64,000 nucleotides of DNA. Origin: Misgurnus anguillicaudatus (lineage: Eukaryota; Chordata; Actinopteri; Cypriniformes; Cobitidae). Each line of letters starts with the position of its first letter. The stretch's first letter is position 1. The stretch spans positions 5,150,501 through 5,214,500 of the forward strand of contig NW_027395283.1 of assembly GCF_027580225.2 (NCBI RefSeq), given 5' to 3'. This document shows positions 33,024 to 45,518 of the stretch, in pieces. The notes beneath the pieces are model-generated. The model was not told where the DNA came from. It was given only the letters and a program-made list of their open reading frames with translations, and made no database searches. A program made the position numbers and the translations under genes.

Positions 33024-36000
33024 AGACTTTCACAAGTCTCACCCAAAGTGCAACTTCATAATCCAGTTCAATTGAGTTAAGCTAATTAATGGCCCAACTA
33101 AGCCATCTTTCCCTTACCAATGACTAAATCATGCTGCCGCACTTTGGTGGAGTGTGGAACAAACATCTTCTCTTGGAGAAGTAAAAGAACCTGCTCCTTA
33201 AATTAACAAACCTTTATGATTATGGAATATACTTCATTATGTCATTGTTGCTGTAAAATCAGAACTCATAAACATATTCATATTCATCATAAAGAGTGTA
33301 AATTAGTCAAATACCTTTTCAATTCCTATTATTTTTTCTGATGTAGTATTACCATTTTCTAACTTTTGCAAAACCCATTTTTGATGCACTTTGTAATGTC
33401 CTATATGAAGTAACTTTTCATCTTGATATTTCAACATTAACAAATCCTTAACCTTTGATAATTTGCATCATTTACCTTATACCTTTGATAATATTCATCC
33501 TTTAACCTATACCTTTAATCATTTGCATCATTTAACCTATAAATCATTTGACATACCAAAATACATCCTTGATAATTTGACAAACCAATCACCCAATTTC
33601 CTTAATTTAAAATTAAACCACTTTCCCATCAGCATATTTCTTCCTGTTTTAGTTGCATTTTCTAACCTTAAACTCTTAAGCTTATTGATAGCTTCAATGA
33701 ATATCTATGTTGTATTTTTAGCATAACATTAATCTCCATACAATAAAACTATACCCCTTTGTATTATCTCATTCTTAAGTTATAGTTAATAAACCTTTGT
33801 TGATTATAGTAGATATAATTTCTAGCTTAAATCAATATTTATTCTAACCCCGATTTTATCTCATCTTTTGTGTAAATTCTAATGTATATATGGGAATACC
33901 AAACCAATTTAGGGATAAACTATTTTAGTCTTATCATTTGTTTTCTCAGTATTTTGTTCAATATACTTCAATATAATCATGATGATTTCTTAAATTAACC
34001 TTAGTCTAGTACATATATTTCCTTTTCTAATTGCAAAACTACCATAAGTTATCATTTCCCATCAAATCAAAATGAAACCAAAATAAGTCTGTTAACATTA
34101 CTGTTTGATCTTCATATGTGCACTGCTATAATCTGATTTTTACATTCTTCTTACTGTATAATAGCATTGTCCACCCTTTCCATACCTTAAACCAAAATTA
34201 TTACGGATTTCAAAATAGCTCTTGGAATTTTAGATTTGGTTTGTTTAAGTTCATGTTATAGAATATTCCCTTTAAATATCCCTCATCTTTAGTTCCATAA
34301 GGTCTACTGTAGTTTTAATATTCCTTAGTATTTGTTTTTCTTGAATTTCTATTCTGCCTTTTAATGCTTTTATTAACTTTCCCAATATTGAAACTATTTA
34401 CCAAAATATGCCCTATAAAATGGATATTTAAACCAGAATTTGTCAATTTGTTAAATTGAACACTGCTATAATATCATGTTGACTTTTGATTATTATTACC
34501 TTGCGTAATTCAGAGCATAATAAGCAATTGTGCATACCAATTTCTCTTATCTTTGAAAATTTTGTACCATTTGTACTATTGGTTATGTTTTTTGTTGTTT
34601 CCCATAAAATGTCCACAATATATATATATATTTTTTTTCTCTTCCGTTGTTGTCCTTTTTCTTCTTTTGATGTCCTTGTCTCCTTGTTGTTTTGGTATCT
34701 TCAGTATTTTATCTAGATTTTGTTCTTCCTGAGATTATTGTAGATTAAATTCTCACTGGTGTTACTGGTCCTCGCTGAAGTGTTACTAATCCTTGCTGAT
34801 AGGTGAAAAGTTAATTGAAGAGAAGTTTGATTATTGACTGCAGTCGTGTGAATTTACCATATGTAAATTGTCAAACTGGTTATAAGCTTTATTTTTCATG
34901 GCTAATTCCTTGAAGTTTTCTTTGTGTGTCCTTTACACATTACCAACAACTTTGTCCCTGTGTATTGCTTGTGAACTCCACTGCTTTGCACTCATTGGTT
35001 GTAGCTCCTGAAAGTCTGCCCTCATTTACATATTTTCTTAACTTTGTTAGCGTTGCTTGATCTGCCCCGAGTGGTCATTACTTAGTTCTTTATTTGTTTG
35101 TAGACTTGAATTGCTTTTCATTTTTCCATTGTTGTCTTCTGTATCATGTCTTTTATTATTTTCTTTTCCTCAGTTCTCCTCTTCATTATTGTGTTTAAGT
35201 TCTCCTCTGCTCCTCAGCTTTCTTCTTCTGTATCGTGTTTTTGTTGTCCTCTTCTGCGACTGGTATTTTAGGAACCCTGTGCAATGGCTCAGATGACATC
35301 AGATGTGCTCCTTCCCCCTGGCCTGCTGTTAGGGCTGCTCTCCCTGGTCCTTGTTTTATGTCACTCTCTCCTGAAGACCCTCAGATTCACTAGATCCCAT
35401 GGCATAATATGGCATTTTATCTCCATCTCCTCATCTGGCTCCTTTTCTTTTTTTTTTCCTGCACACAGATAGCTTATGCATACAGTTAGTTTTATCACAT
35501 AATATCTCATCTTTATTTGTAATGGTTCCAAAAGCTCCATCTGCAGTCGTTCCAGAGGAAGTCCTTTTTGGGGATGAATTTTTGTTATCACATATAGTAT
35601 AGCGCAGACATTGGTATTGGCATTGGTATTGGCATTGGTCGACCAATAAGCATTCCATGCAGTGTTAGTTTGCAGTCTTTCACTTGTTATTGCAAGAGAC
35701 AAAGCATCCAGTCAGTTCAGTTTCATGCTTTCACATTTTGCTGAGTTTGACGTTGAAGGGATGGTATACTCTTTGTGATTAAGGCCGGTAAACACATCTT
35801 AGTCTTTCCTTTATTCTGTACTGTTGCAGTATTTGCTTTATTATTTTTAAATAAATGCTGATCTAGGGATTACTTCTTCTATATTTTTTTATCCTTATTG
35901 TTTGGCACTAGCTTTACCTGTTGAACAGAAACTCAACCATAAATGCACTCAAATATTGAGACCATTTTTTTACATACGGAGAATAATACCAAATTTTCCT

Positions 36001-39000
36001 CTTTTTAATCTTTTAATTTTAATTTGTTCTTTTATATCTCCGTTTTTAATTTGAACTTAAAAACCACCCATCTGGAAAGGTAACATTTTACTGTACTATA
36101 GAATGATTTATCCCCAATGTGTACATCAGGTGTCTTGAATGTCTTTCTTTGTCCTCCTTTAGGTGCCACAAAATATTCATAACATCCTGCTTGTCCTTCT
36201 TCTCTTCTATCTTCTAATTAAAGCTTTTGTATTAGCAATATATGAGCAATACTTCTGTATTGCATTCTGAGGCTTCTTTAGCTTCCAAATCTGCTGTGTT
36301 GTTCCCATTGATAAAATTATCATTACATTTTTATATAAGTTTAATATTTTATGATTGCCGTTTAACTTTAATGATGTTCAATGCAGAAATTAAACCCCAC
36401 TTATTCAGTACATTGATTATGTATACCCTCATTCTTCTCTTTGTTCCCATACCGAATTGGATATTGTTTAGTTTCCCAAAAAACTCAAATATATAAAGCA
36501 GATATCAATTACAGTATTTGTCATCTGGGAAAACATTTGTTAGCAATGTGGATCTGGATATCAACTGTTTAGTCTTACAATGTCATTAATTGGATACTTC
36601 AATTAGTACTTTGTTCTCTACATCTTTTAACAATTAATACATCTTCTTAATCTTGCATGTTGTTATCATCTGCATTTATTGTTTTTATGAAAACTATTTC
36701 CTGACAAATGATTGACTATAACATATAATTCTAATGTGATTCTTAAACATTATGGAGATCCACTGGCTTTATATAGGTTTTTTTTTCCATCATATCCCAT
36801 AAATCCTTTTCTTCACAATCTTTTCCAGTATACAAGAGACCTGTGGAAATAAGTCAGTTACATCAGTCATTATTCTATTAACTGATTTTCAACCATACTC
36901 TTTACTAATTCTTGTTTACCTTCCTTTGATGTTATATCAATTTCTTGTCATATAATTTATTTTGCCACTTTTTAAGTTGAATATCTTTCTCATGATCATA
37001 TTATAATACAATGAAATTCCCACTTTGATAACTTTGCATTAGAAATTTGTGCGTCAATAAATTTTCCAATTTATTCATTGTTTGTTGTACATCACTATGT
37101 ATTATACATTTGCTTTGATTAAGTTAATATCACTTTAATATCATGTCTTACTTACTTTATATCTATATTCCCTATACCCTTCTGGAAAACACAAATTCCA
37201 ATGGCTTAACCCAAATTATGCATATTTTGTTTAACAAGTAAACAGTAAACAGGAGTGTGATTTTGATATGAGAATAGATATGGTCATGGTTTTGTTTATT
37301 GTGTATAGACATACATTGAATTACCACTACTTGTCCAGAGAATCATATTATTAACAACTCTTCTGGACCTTAAACTGGACTTTGAAAGGCTGCTGTCACC
37401 CTCCCCCCTTCACTCACAGAACTGGTACATGGACATAGTGAAAGTCTCTCTTAGCGTGGCCAGGCTTTTTGTAGTCCTCAGCATGTTTTCTTTGTCTCTC
37501 CCAGTTCAAGTTGTTTTCTTTCTGGGATGGTGATGCTGCAAAGTCATTTATGATGGGTACAGGATTCTGGCTTTTTGGACGAATTGCTGAAAGTAGCTGA
37601 ACACAAGAGTCATCACTGTTATTCACTTTGCATTTCAAAACAGTGTGTTCATTCTAGGGTCTCCTTCTGGATTTCCCTCAGTCTCTTTTTTATTGTCTCT
37701 GAACAAAACTGGATTCTCTGTGTCTCCCAGTTTTCTCTTTGTGCTTTTAGAGTCCAAGCAGTGGCTGCCACACTGCTATGATATGTTCAAAAATAGTCCC
37801 TCCTCATGTAACGTTAGTCCACAGGTCAAAGGTTTCTTTCATTTCTCCATTGCCACAACTTAGTCCTTTTCCCAACCCCATGAATGCCTGAGGGTAAGTG
37901 ATCAGCCTCCCAAGGTCCTTAATACCTTTATTAAACTAAGAAATTGTAAGGCCAATGGCCTAAGCCATCCTTTATCTTTTTTCCCATATCCACATTTCTC
38001 CATCAGATGACAACTCCTCTTTAACTCTCCCTCTCTACTCTCTTCTTATTTTACTTCATTAATGCTTTCTAATGTTTTTCCTATTTTTATTTTTTATGTA
38101 TATCTTCCTACCTCATCTTCTTTTCACCTCTTTTGTGTAAACAATGCATCTTGTCTTTTTACTCTACACTATTTACTCTCATACTCTTCCTGATAATAAT
38201 TTAAATTTCTTTAATTTAGTATCTTTTCCACATTTTTAAGCTTTACTCCCAAACCTGTTTAATTTATCCTATTCTATATCTACTGATCCTTTCATTTACA
38301 ATTTACCTATAATTTCCACAGTGCCCTTGAGTATTGGAAATCAACCTTCTACAGTATGCATGAACAAATTTGGATTAACACACTTTTCTTTCGTTCCATT
38401 ATCAACTTCCTTTAACATTTTATCATATACCTGTTCCCCTTTATTCATTAATAAAGCCAATGCTTTTTTCTTCAAACCCATCCTTCTTTTCTTTCTTTTG
38501 ATTTAATATAGGTTTATTTACAATATCCATTTCTTTACACATTGCAACATCAAATGTTCCCTTCATGACAATTTCTTAGACACATTCTTTATCAGATCTC
38601 TGCCCAATAGATATTTCCACAAGAATAACAGCTATGTCTTTACACCACACCTGTTATTTCTCCATTCAATCTTTTCTATCTTATTTAGCAATTTTTTTAC
38701 TTTTTAACATTAGAAAATTAACAAATAAAACCACTTTTATTCCAGTTAACTTTCAAGCTAAATAAACGTCAACCATTTTCTCTCCAATATTACTTTTTCT
38801 ACACTGCAAATGTTTTTCAAGCAGCTCCTTACTTAATTAATGTTTCTCTTTCAATTCAATTTGTTCTATTTGTCAAGTAATACTATTTTTTTTCCCTTTA
38901 CAATAGTATTAAACACAAATATTTTTTCATTGAATTAAGATATAAAATATAGATGTAAAAACCTCCTTTCAACCTATATATACCATTTACCTATAATTTT

Positions 39001-39380
39001 AATCTCTTATTACTTTATTATATAAATAATATATGATTATTATTATTTTACTTATATTAACCGGTATTTCACTTCACTGCTAGCTCTTTCATCCACAGCA
39101 CTCAGTCAGGCCTGTACTCACTCTATTTATAACATACACCCAGTCATTCACACTTTAAACATGACACCACTTGTTTTTCACTGTTGAGGATCCTTTCCAC
39201 TTTTACTCATACAAACTTTTTATCATGCATTAGGGCGGTATCTACAGAATAATATTTTATCCGTTCAGACCTCTATTATATAAATATATATATAAAGAGC
39301 TGTTTTCATAAAAATTAATTCTGCCCTTGCAGACCCCTATCCACTTTATAACACTTTTGTTTCATGCTCTGTTTATTTAT
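33024..39380. other. Long A/T-rich non-coding interior of the LARD-like element
   Basis: The plus strand is strongly T-rich (the element's own strand A-rich) over more than 6 kb. A second purine-rich run, GTGAAGGGGGGAGGGTGACAG, lies on the minus strand at 37410-37390. A 74-codon minus-strand frame (37638-37414) ends just before that run; it matches no family I recognise. No other gene is supported. Confidence 0.55.
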
Positions 39381-39384
39381 TTTT

Positions 39385-40430
39385 TATCCATACACTGTAA
39401 AATATGCAGCATTTATGTTAAATCAACATATACATTTTTTGTTACCCTAACCTAACAAAGTAACACATTAAAGGCTTGAAAAACCAAAGTACTTTTCCTT
39501 TTGCTATCATTATTTTACAGTGTATCCGCTTATTCCATAAGCATTTTTAATAGTCTGTTCCAGTCTACCTGTATCCGTCAAGGCCCTCTTACAGAATAAA
39601 CACAGATTATTTAATTTTATCTTAGTTTTTTTTTTCATACACTGTAAATAAAATGCCGTATTGATGTCAAATCAACATACATCACTTCTTCACCTATTAA
39701 GGCAAAAACATGGATTGGCTTGCACCATCACATAACCTTGTCTTAATGCTATCATTCATTTACAGTGTATCAGCTTACACCATAAGCATTTTTAATAGTC
39801 TGTTCCAGTCTACCTGTATCCGTCAAGGCCCTCTTACAGAGTAAACACAGATTATTTAATTTTATCTTTTTTTTTTTTCATACACTGTAAATAAAATGCA
39901 CTATTGATGTCAAATCAACATATGCTTAAATACTTAACCTAACCAAGTGAAACATGTATTAGCTTCCAAAACCAAATCACTTCATTTTTATACAATTATG
40001 CATTTACAGTGTATCCGCTTATTACATCTATCAAAGCCCTCTTGCAATAAGCATTTTTATAATCTGTTACAGTTCATTTGTATCCATCAAGGCCCTTTTA
40101 CATAATAAACACAGATTATTTAATTTTAGCCTATTTTTTTTCCATACACTGTAAATGATATATTGTATTGATGTCAAATCAACATCTACTTAGTTACTTA
40201 AACTAACAAAGTGAAACATGTATTAGCTTCCAAAACCAAATCACTTCATTTTTATACAATTATGCATTTACAGTGTATCCGCTTATTACATCTATCAAAG
40301 CCCTCTTGCAATAAGCATTTTTATAATCTGTTACAGTTCATTTGTATCCATCAAGGCCCTTTTACAAATAAACACAGATTACTTTTATTTCTGTTTAATG
40401 CTATCTTCGAAGCCCACTTAGCTATTAAAC
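39385..40430 (+). repeat. Tandem array of ~240-260-bp units in the element leader
   Basis: The word CATACACTGTAAA recurs at about 39389, 39640, 39881 and 40144. Each is followed by GATGTCAAATCAACAT, then TTTACAGTGTATC, then AAGGCCCTCTTAC or a close variant. Each unit carries a CACTGTAAA...TTTACAGTG inverted pair, so it looks like a repeatedly copied small MITE. It lies near the 5' end of the LARD-like element. Confidence 0.8.
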
Positions 40431-40689
40431 TATTATCTGTTCCAGGTTAATGCTGTCCAATCAAAGGCCCTCTCAGCAAAACCACAGATTATCCACCTGA
40501 GCTCAGGAATTTTTTCTTCTTTATCATTTCAAACAAATCACACCATGCAATCCTTGGAAGTGGAACCCTTTTTAACTGTATTAATCTTAGTTCTTATATT
40601 GGAAGAGCATTGTGAAAGTCTTTCCACCATGAGCCAACCCAGATGAGCAACACAACAGTAAACCAGTAAATAAGCAAAAACTGCTTACC

Positions 40690-40776
40690 TGGTCCTGTGT
40701 ATGTTGCTCATCCAAACCTAGCCCACAACGGTCATCCACCTCCATGCTCCTTTCCAATCCCATCCTCGTCGCCAAA
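40690..40776 (-). other. Primer-binding region and leader of the LARD-like element
   Basis: On the minus strand TT then TGGCGACGAGGATGGG follows the 5' LTR. Downstream, ATGGGATTGGAAAGGAGC opens a frame that meets a strong donor-like site (ACCAG|GTAAGC) at 40690/40689, a retrovirus-like placing of a splice donor. Neither the primer tRNA nor use of the donor can be confirmed here. Confidence 0.5.
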
Positions 40777-41191
40777 TGTTGTGGATTTTTTAGTGATTAC
40801 GAAAAATAATTTTCAGCAGAGGGTTCCATTGCCAAAAGATGACTTTATTGCATACAACAATAAGGCCGAGTTGGTGGCCAAGCAACTAAAGAGTCTTTTT
40901 CAGAATGCAACCTAATATACAGTTCTCTAAAAGTTGAAACCCCTCCCATGTAGTTGTTTTTAGCATGTTTTTATGTCTGACAGGTGTTGTGACTTCATTC
41001 CTTTCAAATGTCAACCTATGCATTTTTAGCTCTGCTCTCAGTTACCATATTTTAAACCCTGCATACATTGCAGTCTTTACGACTGCTAGTCTTCAGCTTA
41101 CAAGCTTGAGACATACATACTTGCAAAACACATTTGAATCTGAATACCATGTTCACCAAAGATACAGATCTGAATTAAAAAATCTTCTTCA
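40777..41191 (-). repeat. 5' LTR of the LARD-like element
   Basis: Same 415 bp as the LTR at 32597-33011. The TG...CA ends and the flanking GGTA place the boundary exactly. Confidence 0.92.
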
Positions 41192-41332
41192 GGTACGAGA
41201 GGCTGTGCTGTATCGTGAATAAGTAACGGCTGAAGGGCGTTGTTAGGCACGACGCGAAGCGGAGTGCCTGCAACCCCTTCAGCCGTTACTTATTCACGAT
41301 ACAGCACTTGCCTCGAGTACCTTATTGCTTTT
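41192..41332. repeat. Large palindrome split by the LARD-like element
   Basis: GCTGTATCGTGAATAAGTAA with CGGCTGAAGG pairs with CCTTCAGCCG and TTACTTATTCACGATACAGC. Pairing then extends through GTACCTTATTGC, whose left partner GCAATAAGGTA lies at 32586-32596, on the other side of the LTR element. So the LTR element inserted into one arm of this palindrome. Confidence 0.82.
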
Positions 41333-41649
41333 ATAAAACGGTTACCACACAATATTAAAGTAAAAAAATATTAGTGCAACTTTCATGAAGTTAAATCAAT
41401 AAAAGCATTCCTTCTGTTAGAAAAAATAGTGCCTGAATGCAAAAAACAACATGGAAGCTCAAATAAAAACAACAAACTGCTCTCATACTTTGTCTCATTA
41501 TATGTTTATGTGTTGCTAAGGGTGTTGCTAAGGGCGCAGTGATATTAAATAGAACCGTTGGGTGAAGCGGTCATAGCAGTGTTTTATTGTGAATAAAGCA
41601 CACCTATTGACCAATCAGAATCAAGGATTGGAACTAACCGTTTTATAAT
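41329..41649. mobile_element. Small MITE with TTATAAAACGGTT termini
   Basis: TTTTATAAAACGGTTACC at the left pairs with AACCGTTTTATAA at the right. It adjoins the palindrome and may form one composite element with it. It is about 320 bp with no coding frame. Confidence 0.6.
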
Positions 41650-41682
41650 TCAAAATATTATGCACATAAGCGCATGCATTCA

Positions 41683-41745
41683 CCCCCCCCCCCACACACA
41701 CACAATCTATAACCGTACATTACCATCGCGGTGGTAAAAAACTGC
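41683..41745. repeat. C-run, AC microsatellite and a solo hAT terminus
   Basis: A run of about 12 C and a short (AC)n lie next to GCCACCGTCACAGCCCTA, the reverse complement of a TAGGGCTGTGACGGTGGC hAT terminus. The partner end was not found. Confidence 0.5.
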
Positions 41746-42111
41746 CACCGTCACAGCCCTACACACACATTGAATCACATCTGCTTCATTGGAGGGGAAA
41801 GAGTTAGCAGTTCATTAATCAACAAATAATAACCATACACAGTGTCTTCGTATTCTGATTGAATTTATTGATTACATTTAAGAAATCTGACATAAGATGA
41901 CATATATGACAATAAATTAAAACAATAGAGTTCATTTTTGTGTTATTTTGATTATCACTCATCTGAGAGAACACATCCTGCAATAACTGTTAATCTTTGA
42001 TTATAGGCTGGCATGGTATTAGTTTTCTAAGTACCTAACAACCAAAGCATATATATATTTTTGTCATTTGTAGCATAGGTAGCCAGGTTACATACATAAA
42101 CTTAAGTCCTG

Positions 42112-42440
42112 CAGGGCTCCAGACTGCCACCAAATGGGGGCATTTTGCCACCAAAATTTCAGAGTGTGCCACTGAATTTTACATCCAGTTGCACATGTGC
42201 GACCAGTAAATTTTATCTTTTTTTGTGATGTGACAATGAATTTCAAACAACACATTGTACTTTGTGCATCTATCAATAAAGTATTTATTAGTAATAGAGT
42301 GAAAATTTGTAGAAATGTGAATATTTGGTTAGCATGTTGATTTACGATCATGTGTGCCCCTAAATTTTCTGGTTACGCCCCTAAAATTTTCAGTTGGGGG
42401 CCACTATGCTCCTATTAAAAAAAGTTAGTCTGGAGCCCTG
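42112..42440. mobile_element. MITE with CAGGGCTCCAGACT termini
   Basis: CAGGGCTCCAGACT at the left and AGTCTGGAGCCCTG at the right are exact inverted repeats. TCCTG adjoins both sides. It is about 330 bp and non-coding. Confidence 0.78.
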
Positions 42441-42553
42441 TCCTGTCCTACTTATAGTCTAATACTCTAAATGTAGCTTGGTGCTCTGGAGTAATGCAGA
42501 TGAATGATTTAATCAAGTCCTCATACAGCACATCGTCCCGAGTGATGTCACCT

Positions 42554-42902
42554 CTAAAAGGCAGACTTTTTTCCTAAGAATACAATAGAACAAAACAAAA
42601 TCTCCAGGACGTTCCTAGCTGTTTTCTTCTCTTTAGCTGCAATATCAGACAAAATCACACTTATTGACGTTTGCTTTAATCCAGCGAGTACTCTGACAAC
42701 GTGCAGAGTGAATTTTGATGTGGCTTTGTTCCAGTTCACTTCTTTCCACAAAGAGACGATCTGTCAGCTCTTGCTCAGACACGATATGTTGTTGCTGTAC
42801 AGCTTGACAGCATGCAAAGCAAAACACGCAGTCCATCTTCACATCAAAGTACGGCCACCTCCACTTGTGACTGAAAAGAACCTGAAAATGTTTCAACTTC
42901 AA
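42554..42902 (-). pseudogene. hAT transposase fragment with TTF-type zinc finger
   Basis: The first frame contains FSHKWRWPYFDVKMDCVFCF then ACCQAV, a TTF-type finger of hAT proteins related to ZMYM1-like sequences. A shift leads to KEVNWNKATSKFTLH (the usual GFxNWKKATxKFxxH motif) and SVILSDIAAKEKKTARNVLE. At least one frame change and missing pieces show decay. The catalytic centre is absent. Confidence 0.68.
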
Positions 42903-43466
42903 AACGTTTACCTGGAAAATGGTGATTATGTGTCTGACAGCACTGTGTTAATGTTCCTAACCCTTCTGATTTTGTTACAGTGATATTGGGATTAACAGAG
43001 GGCTCAGGTTCAGCTGTTGTGTTAGTCCTGCTGCTAACTTTAACATCCTGCTCATTTTCTGATCCAAGTAACGTTAAACAGCTCAATGAGGTGCTGGGAG
43101 TTAAACCATCATCAACAGTCCAATTTGTTTCAGTTTGTTGTCACCATTTGTACTTGCCACTGAACTGTTTGAGTAAGACTTTGTTGCTTGCCGGACTCGA
43201 AGTGTTACACACAACATAATGTCACGTTTAAAAGTGAATGATGATTAGTTATCTCACCGTCATTTAGACACTGACTGTGTGTTTGACTTTAAGAAACGCC
43301 ACATGAGTCGGTTGGTGTGTAGCACAGGGCTGCTGTGGGAGTGATTTTAAAAGCATATGAAGCAGTTTGCTTTCGCGGTGCTTTGGTGTCGTGTGCCAAC
43401 CTGTCTGTGGGTCGCTGTATGAGCTCGAGTTTATTCATCTTAGAACACAATGCTAATGCTAATGCT
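42903..43466. other. No gene recognised
   Basis: Short frames occur on both strands but carry no motif. A (TGCTAA)n-like run at 43450-43466 adjoins the next hAT element. Confidence 0.4.
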
Positions 43467-43793
43467 TAGGGCTGTGTTGAAAAAAATCGATTCACCGATT
43501 CTGAATCGATTTTCATGTTAATTTTTAAAGATCGATCCGTAACTCAGAGGATCAATTTAATAATTAATAACTTAATTGCCGCGTCATTGAATTCACGCAT
43601 GCGCACCAGGTGGAAGGACATTAAAACAACGAACATGGCGGTCAGTAACGTTAAGCAAGTGGTTGTTTTGAAAACTCCAGAAACGCTCAAAGCTGCGATC
43701 TACATGTAAAATAATCCACTCATAACAAATGAACAAGTTATTTGTGTAATTTTTATAATAAGCGCCAGTGAATCCACCGCGGATCTGGCAGCG

Positions 43794-43831
<38 letters not shown>

Positions 43832-44737
43832 CCTCTGTGCTCATGCAGCCGGTCTCTGACGGGCAGAGGTTTCTTGAGGCGCGCCAACGCGTCGCCAAAT
43901 AAAGAGTTCTTCTCGCACATAATGCTAATAGTTGTGAAGTTTTCTGAACTTTAAGCAAGCTAAGACAAAACTCGCGTTTATATCAGTGACACGTGCGCTG
44001 CTGGAGCGATGTAGTTTGACGCCTAATTCGCTTCTAGTACAAACATCTTTGATCAGAAAGACAAGTAAGAGATGAAATGTTAATGTGTAATAGAAAGTAA
44101 AGAGCGTCAAGACCTTAAAACAGACTTCATCACATCATAGCACCCGTCATAATATCTATATCTAAAGCTCCGTCTCTCATATACAGATATTTATCCTGTC
44201 TGTAGGTTTGTGCATATATTTATACCTGTTCATTTTACATACTGCCTATTTTTAATGTAATGTATGCATAAATACAAAATACAATGCATACTATATATTC
44301 AATAGTCTATCAAACTAATAACTCAATTAAAAACAAGATTCTGTCTATCAAGACTTAATCTGTTGTTATCCTCTGGGCATTTTCACTTTAACATTATTAA
44401 CTTTAAATTGTCCATCTTTTAAAACTGTGGTGAGCAGTTAAAAGCTATAGTGAGTGGCAAATAACTGCATATTTTTATAATAAAAAAAATTATAAACTGA
44501 AAAACATGTTTACCATGAAATATACCGTTACCGTGAAATAAAATGACTCATTCCGTGTAATAGATTTTTGGTCATTCCGCGCACCCCTATCTGGCACCAT
44601 TTCGGCCTTTTTTTAAAAAGACACTTATCAAAATCTCGAAGATTAGATCGGATCGAATCGAACAATGATAATCGATTCAAGATCTTGAGAATCGGAATCG
44701 AATCGATTCTTGAAATTTGAATCGAAACCCAGCCCTA
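43467..44737. mobile_element. hAT non-autonomous element (TAGGGCTG termini)
   Basis: Left end TAGGGCTGTGTTGAAAAAAA followed by TCGATTCA pairs with TGAATCGAAACCCAGCCCTA at the right, including the ATCGATTC words inside. It contains a (CT)n microsatellite at 43798-43828 and, near 44570-44590, a solo CGCGCACCCCTA terminus of another hAT family. The 8-bp flanks are not a clean match. Confidence 0.7.
43798..43830 (+). repeat. (CT)n microsatellite
   Basis: About 15 CT units followed by CCCTCCCTC. Confidence 0.9.
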
Positions 44738-45211
44738 AATGCGCTAATGTGACCCATTCGGAGACTCTTTTGGCCAAACAGAAATATTTATTGTCCGATA
44801 ATAAAAAAAGTCCAAATATCAGCCGATAAATCTGCAATTGCCGATTGTGCAAAGTTGCGAGCTTAATTTAACAACACTTCACAAAGACGGATCTGTTGCT
44901 AGTGTTTGCTGTTAAACAGCCATCTGCAGTTATCCGCTTCATTTTCCACAGAACACCACATATAAAATAAAATAAAATCCACATATGATAAGTTCTCTGT
45001 TTTGTTTTGTTCTTCGTGTCTGTCTTTTTTAGCTTTGCATTAACTAAATAAATTAGGCTGTGTAACAAGAAGCTAACAAATCTCTCATGATGTGGTGATG
45101 TGGCAGAGCAGCAAATCTAAATAACACGCGAGCCGGTGGACAAAAACAGACAACCTGGCGTAAAACTCTAAATACTTTAATTAGTCTGCAAAAAAGCCAT
45201 GTGGTAGCACA
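44738..45211. other. No gene recognised
   Basis: A few words resemble hAT ends (TTGTCCGATAAT, CAGCCGATAAATC near 44790-44830). There is no coding support. Confidence 0.4.
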
Positions 45212-45518
45212 TTAACCCTTTCCATGCCAGCCTTTTTTAAAAGTTGCTGGCCAGCACCACCATTTTTTATGATTTAATGCCTTCTAGAAAATGTTCTTTA
45301 AATGAATAAAGACCCTCTGATTAACAAACAAACTGTTTCATCCTACCTTCATTTGTTCTCTTTTATCACCTCTCAAATATGGGTGGGTTTCATCAAAAAT
45401 ACAAAATTTTAAGGAAAAAGCTGAGTTAATTGCATTTTTGTGAAAGATTTCTGATAGATCAGATTCAAAGCATGATCAAAAGCAGGGGCGTCAGTTTGTG
45501 TTGAAAAGTGGTGGGAAC

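Larger units (their letters stand above)
32597..41191 (-). mobile_element. 8.6-kb LTR element without long reading frames (LARD-like)
   Basis: Two 415-bp direct repeats (32597-33011, 40777-41191) differ at a single base that I can see. GGTA flanks both outer ends (32593-32596 and 41192-41195), an exact 4-bp target duplication. On the minus strand a primer-binding-like sequence TGGCGACGAGGATGGG follows the 5' LTR (from 40774 down) and a polypurine tract CAAAGGGTGGAA precedes the 3' LTR (33023-33012). The 7.8-kb interior is A-rich on the minus strand and has no frame above about 90 codons. No gag, protease, RT or integrase motif was seen. This fits a large retrotransposon derivative moved by proteins of another element, or a very decayed element whose LTRs were homogenised. 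Confidence 0.85.

Noticed and set aside
32785..33024. 79-codon frame repeated at 40965-41222
   Set aside because: The two frames are nearly identical only because they are the two LTRs of one element; each runs antisense to the element and ends in flanking sequence.
35057..35472. Hydrophobic frames that could suggest a membrane protein
   Set aside because: The region is T-rich and low in complexity, which produces Leu/Phe/Ser-rich frames by composition; it lies in the non-coding interior of the LTR element.
37414..37638. 74-codon minus-strand frame as a retroviral gene remnant
   Set aside because: It ends beside a purine-rich run, but no catalytic or structural motif of a retroelement protein was found, so it is noted only within the element description.
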